Shown: piece after piece, positions 60,705 to 64,000 of the stretch
How positions within the stretch are numbered: the stretch's first letter is position 1
Layout: the number at the start of each line of letters is the position of its first letter
Origin: Prauserella_A sp040645195
Lineage (GTDB): Bacteria > Actinomycetota > Actinomycetes > Mycobacteriales > Pseudonocardiaceae
Assembly (NCBI RefSeq): GCF_040645195.1
Contig: NZ_JBEYXW010000025.1
Span: 1-64,000, forward strand
Reading direction: 5' to 3'
Length of the DNA: 64,000 bases
Notes under the pieces: generated by a model
What the model was told of the DNA's origin: nothing
What the model saw: the letters and a program-made list of their open reading frames with translations, nothing else
Databases searched by the model: none
Position numbers and translations under genes: made by a program

Positions 60705-61697
60705 ATGCGTCCTATCCCGACAGACGCCTGGCTGGCAGCAGGTTTCGTTCTGATGTGGAGCTCTGGCTTCATCGGCGCCGTCCTCGGTACCGCTGTCGCT
60801 CCTGCGGCGACCCTCTTGACGTGGCGGTTCGTGGTCGTGGCTGTGCTGTTCGGAGTCTGGTGGGCGATGCGGCGCAGGCGCCGGATCTCCGTCCGCGATA
60901 TCGCCCTGCACGCGTTCATCGGCCTGCTCTCCCAGGGCGTGTACCTGTCCGGCGTGGTGTGGTCCGCCGAATACGGGGTCCCCGCCGGGACCGCGGCCCT
61001 CGTCACCGCACTGCAGCCGATCGTCGTAGCCGTACTGGCCGGCCCGCTGCTCGGCGAACGCACCCGCGGCCGGCAGTGGTTCGGCCTGCTGCTCGGGCTG
61101 GGCGGCGTGGCACTCGTCGTCGGCGCGGACCTCACGACGCCGGAGGCCGCGCCGGCTGTTGCGTACGCACTGCCGTTTCTCGCGATGGGCGGCCTGGTTG
61201 CCGCGACGTTCACCGACCGCCGCATGCCCACCGCACTGCCGCTGGCCGACTCGCTGCTGATCCAGTGCTCGGTGAGCGCGGTGTTGTTCACCGGGGTCGC
61301 CGCGGCGACAGGCACCCTCACCGTGCCGACGGACGGTCAGTTCTGGCTCGCCGTCGCCTGGGTCGTGGTGCTCTCCACGATCGGCGGCTACGGCTCCTAC
61401 TGGGGTCTCGTACGGCGCGGCTCACTGACCCGGACCTCGACGTTGCTGTACCTGACGCCGCCCACCACGATGTTGCTCGCCCACCTGATGTTCGGCGAGG
61501 AGCTCAGCGCCTACGGCCTGCTGGGGCTCGCCGTCTGCGGCGGCGGGGTGTGGCTCGTGCTGCGCTCACCGGGCGAAATGTCGGTGCCTGGCGAGATGAT
61601 GTCGACATGTTGCTCGACGACGTCGTCCGGGCGTCCGCGGCGCTCGCGGCCACCCGGTCCCGCAAGGCCAAGATCGCGACACTGGCCGAGCTGCTGA
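60705..61697 (+). CDS. EamA/DMT-family transporter
   Basis: A 330-residue protein with ten membrane helices in two EamA repeats (TDAWLAAGFVLMWSSGFIG... and PFLAMGGLVAATFTDRRMP...). Such proteins export metabolites or drugs. AGGAGGG stands before ATG 60705. The frame runs 91 bases into ligB; its last 40 residues are Ser/Pro/Arg-rich, unlike the membrane part, so the functional protein may end near residue 290. Control by the TetR protein is likely. Confidence 0.85.
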   Translation: MRPIPTDAWLAAGFVLMWSSGFIGAVLGTAVAPAATLLTWRFVVVAVLFGVWWAMRRRRRISVRDIALHAFIGLLSQGVYLSGVVWSAEYGVPAGTAALVTALQPIVVAVLAGPLLGERTRGRQWFGLLLGLGGVALVVGADLTTPEAAPAVAYALPFLAMGGLVAATFTDRRMPTALPLADSLLIQCSVSAVLFTGVAAATGTLTVPTDGQFWLAVAWVVVLSTIGGYGSYWGLVRRGSLTRTSTLLYLTPPTTMLLAHLMFGEELSAYGLLGLAVCGGGVWLVLRSPGEMSVPGEMMSTCCSTTSSGRPRRSRPPGPARPRSRHWPSC

Positions 61698-63127
61698 CCG
61701 CGGCTCCGCGCGAGGAACTGGCACCCGCGGTCGGGTTCCTGACCGGTCAGCCCCGGCAGGGACGGATCGGCACCGGCTGGCGAACGCTCGCCGACCTCCG
61801 CACCACACCCGCACCGGTCCCGACAGTCACGGTCGCCGCCGTCGACGCCGTGCTGAGCGAAGTCGCGGCGGTCAGTGGCAGCGGGTCCGCGAAGCGCCGC
61901 GCAGCGGTGCTCGGCGCGCTGTTCGCGAAAGCGACCGAGGCCGAACAGGATTTCCTGTTCCGCCTGCTCACCGGCGAGCTGCGGCACGGGGCGCTGGAAG
62001 GCGTGATGGTGGACGCGATCGCGACCGCCGCCGATGTGCCCGGCGAGGTGGTCCGTCGCGCGTTCATGCTGTCCGGCAGGTTGCCCGAGACAGCAGGAGC
62101 GGCAATGGTGGGCGGCAGCTCGGCGCTCGCGGAGTTCCGGCTCGAACTGGGCAGGCCCGTCCGGCCCATGCTGGCCTCGCCCGCCGAGACGCTCGACGAC
62201 GCACTGGCCGAGCTCGGTTCGGTGGTCGTCGAGTACAAGTTGGACGGTGCACGGATTCAGGTGCATCGCGACGGCGACGATATCCGTGTCTACACAAGGA
62301 CATTGCGTGAGATCACCGCGCACGTCGGTGAGCTGGCGCAGCTGGTGCGCTCGCTGCCGTGTGAGTCGGTCGTGCTCGACGGGGAAACGCTCGCGCTCAC
62401 TGACGACGGCAGGCCGCGGCCCTTCCAGGAGACCATGTCGCGCTTCGGCAGCACCCGCGAGGAGCAGGTGCGGGCGCTGCTGCTGCGGCCGTACTTCTTC
62501 GACTGCCTGCATCTGAACGGCACCGACCTGCTCGATGCCCCGCTGCGGGAGCGCAACGCCGCGCTACGCGAGGTCGCGGGCGAGCACATGATCCCCGGCG
62601 AGAGCGAGCCGGCCGACCCCGCCGCACTGCTGGCCGGCTCACTCGCCGCCGGGCACGAAGGCGTAATGATCAAGGACCTCGACTCGCCCTACGCGGCGGG
62701 ACGGCGGGGCCGGTCATGGCTGAAGGTGAAACCCGCGCACACGCTCGACCTGGTGGTGCTCGCGGCCGAATGGGGGCACGGCAGGCGCACCGGCTTCCTG
62801 TCGAACCTGCACCTCGGCGCACGCGATCCGGACGGCGGGCCGCCGATCATGGTCGGCAAGACGTTCAAGGGTCTGACCGACACACTGCTGGCCTGGCAGA
62901 CCGAGCACCTGCCGCAGCTCGCGACCCGCCGTGACGACTGGACGGTATATGTGCGGCCGGAGCTCGTCGTCGAGATCGAGCTCGACGGCGTGCAGACCAG
63001 CCCGCGCTACCCCGGTGGTGTGGCATTGCGGTTCGCACGTGTGCTGCGCTACCGCCCGGACAAGGAGCCGGCTGATGCCGACAGCATCGACGCGGTGCGC
63101 GCCATGTTGCGCCCCGTGAACGGCTAG
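61607..63127 (+). CDS. ligB: ATP-dependent DNA ligase
   Basis: A 506-residue LigB-type ligase. N-terminal DNA-binding domain (about 1-190), adenylation domain with nucleotidyl Lys211 in EYKLDGARIQVH, ESVVLDGETLAL, FDCLHLNG, EGVMIKDLDSPYAAGRRGRSWLKVK, then an OB domain. ATG 61607 begins MLLDDVVRASAAL. M. tuberculosis LigB (Rv3062) has the same plan. It overlaps the EamA frame. Confidence 0.92.
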   Translation: MLLDDVVRASAALAATRSRKAKIATLAELLTAAPREELAPAVGFLTGQPRQGRIGTGWRTLADLRTTPAPVPTVTVAAVDAVLSEVAAVSGSGSAKRRAAVLGALFAKATEAEQDFLFRLLTGELRHGALEGVMVDAIATAADVPGEVVRRAFMLSGRLPETAGAAMVGGSSALAEFRLELGRPVRPMLASPAETLDDALAELGSVVVEYKLDGARIQVHRDGDDIRVYTRTLREITAHVGELAQLVRSLPCESVVLDGETLALTDDGRPRPFQETMSRFGSTREEQVRALLLRPYFFDCLHLNGTDLLDAPLRERNAALREVAGEHMIPGESEPADPAALLAGSLAAGHEGVMIKDLDSPYAAGRRGRSWLKVKPAHTLDLVVLAAEWGHGRRTGFLSNLHLGARDPDGGPPIMVGKTFKGLTDTLLAWQTEHLPQLATRRDDWTVYVRPELVVEIELDGVQTSPRYPGGVALRFARVLRYRPDKEPADADSIDAVRAMLRPVNG

Positions 63128-63138
63128 GGTTTCCAGTT

Positions 63139-63762
63139 ATGGCAGCGACTGTGCAGAACGTGGTGACCTCCGGGGTGTTCCAGCTGGACGGCGGTAGCTG
63201 GGACGTCGACAACAACGTCTGGATCGTCGGCGACGACTCCGAGGTGATCGTCATCGACGCGGCGCACGACGCGACCCGGATCGCCGAGGCGGTCGGCGGG
63301 CGCACGGTCAAGGCGATTGTGTGCACACATGCGCACAACGACCACGTCAACGCGGCCCCCGAGCTGGCCCGGCTGACCGGCGCGCCGATCCTGCTGCACC
63401 CCGACGACCGCGTGCTGTGGGGCCTGACCCACCCCGACCGGACCCCTGACCGGGAGCTGGCCGACGGCCAGAGGCTCACGGTCGCCGGCACGGACCTGCA
63501 GGTCATGCACACCCCTGGCCACGCGCCGGGCGCGGTCTGCCTCTACGCCCCCGACCTGGGCGTGGTGTTCACCGGCGACACGCTGTTCCACGGCGGTCCC
63601 GGCGCCACCGGCCGCTCGTACTCGGACTACCCGACGATCGTGGGCTCCATCACCGAGCGGCTCTTCGCGCTGCCCGCCGAGACCGTCGTGCACACCGGCC
63701 ATGGGGAGCACACGACGATCGGCGCCGAGAAGGCGGGCTCGCAGGGCTGGGAAAAGCCCTGA
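63139..63762 (+). CDS. MBL-fold metallo-hydrolase
   Basis: A 207-residue metallo-beta-lactamase-fold protein. Metal motif THAHNDH; later TPGHAPGAVCLYAPDLGVVFTGDTLF and HTGHGEHTTIG supply the other ligands. The layout is glyoxalase II-like; in actinobacteria similar proteins lie near mycothiol-dependent dehydrogenases, so a mycothiol-thioester role is possible but not shown. It starts 12 bases after ligB. Confidence 0.87.
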   Translation: MAATVQNVVTSGVFQLDGGSWDVDNNVWIVGDDSEVIVIDAAHDATRIAEAVGGRTVKAIVCTHAHNDHVNAAPELARLTGAPILLHPDDRVLWGLTHPDRTPDRELADGQRLTVAGTDLQVMHTPGHAPGAVCLYAPDLGVVFTGDTLFHGGPGATGRSYSDYPTIVGSITERLFALPAETVVHTGHGEHTTIGAEKAGSQGWEKP

Positions 63763-63814
63763 GGTCTCCGGCCTGCTCGGCGTTGCAGGCACTGAGCACG
63801 TAGGCTGAGGTCTC

Positions 63815-64000
63815 GTGCAGTTTCTGGATGGCCACCGGCCCGCTCACGACCTGACCTACGACGACGTCTTCCTGCTCCCGAACCGTTCAGCGGTCGAGTC
63901 GCGCTTCGACGTCGACCTGTCGACCGTGGACGGCACCGGTACCACCATTCCGGTCGTCGTCGCCAACATGACCGCCGTCGCGGGCAGGCGGATGGCGGAG
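63815..64000 (+). CDS. guaB1: GuaB1-family IMP dehydrogenase/GMP reductase, N-terminal part
   Basis: GTG 63815 opens VQFLDGHRPAHDLTYDDVFL, followed by LPNRSAVESRFDVDLSTVDG and PVVVANMTAVAGRRMAE, the N-terminus of GuaB1. In mycobacteria GuaB1 (Rv1843c) was reported as a GMP reductase with a CBS domain. Only 62 residues are in the window; the catalytic Cys loop is not seen. Confidence 0.85.
   Translation, partial: MQFLDGHRPAHDLTYDDVFLLPNRSAVESRFDVDLSTVDGTGTTIPVVVANMTAVAGRRMAE

Overview
A 64 kb, very GC-rich window from an actinobacterium. It carries WhiB2, mycothiol synthesis (mshB), mannose activation (manA, manB), an LpqW-type lipoprotein, class II fructose bisphosphatase, GuaB1, actinobacterial DUF3499 and DUF6542 proteins and a CGAAC-N4-GTTCG SOS box. 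Several blocks keep the Mycobacterium tuberculosis gene order (manA-tobH-manB-DUF3499-whiB2; typA-lpqW...mshB-Rv1171; ispH-Rv1109c-xseA-xseB-glpX-fum). Gene content and the small intergenic repeats suggest Pseudonocardiaceae (Amycolatopsis / Saccharomonospora / Prauserella type), but the genus cannot be fixed from the sequence alone.

Layout. 1-7.7 kb: cell-envelope sugar cluster on the minus strand (manA start, TobH, Trm112, manB, DUF3499, a GT2 glycosyltransferase fused to a large membrane region, whiB2). 7.9-10.7 kb: an M50 protease and the mshB operon. 11.1-17.2 kb: a complete oligopeptide ABC operon (oppABCDF). 17.2-18.9 kb: a HEAT-like gene bounded by 19-bp direct repeats and a small repeat family. 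18.9-23.7 kb: lpqW, a frameshifted LppA-like lipoprotein gene, typA and an iron-box-preceded Cys-rich micro-protein. 23.7-32 kb: YciI, Nudix, a two-component system divergent from a LolA-like/ABC-2 operon, then two SDR genes divergent from padR. 32-36 kb: thiBPQ thiamine importer under a TPP riboswitch, then pcd. 36.3-40.2 kb: a disturbed, lower-GC zone with two gene remnants, a Fic protein, 2.5 copies of a 73-bp repeat and a possible nuclease. 40.2-50.9 kb: ychF, DNA repair genes (ada-alkA, ogt, sbcCD, rmuC) with two LexA-type SOS boxes, an ECF sigma remnant and its SDR neighbour. 51.2-59.4 kb: ispH, lipid-droplet-type protein, xseA, xseB, glpX, a secreted serine protease, ferredoxin-NADP reductase, fumarase. 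59.5-64 kb: a membrane protein, tetR divergent from an EamA exporter, DNA ligase, an MBL hydrolase and the start of guaB1.

Most genes are ordinary chromosomal core functions. The least explained parts are the Fic/repeat/nuclease island (37.4-40.2 kb), the repeat-bounded HEAT gene (17.2-18.9 kb) and the iron-box micro-protein (23.45-23.67 kb). No tRNA, rRNA, transposase or CRISPR array was seen.
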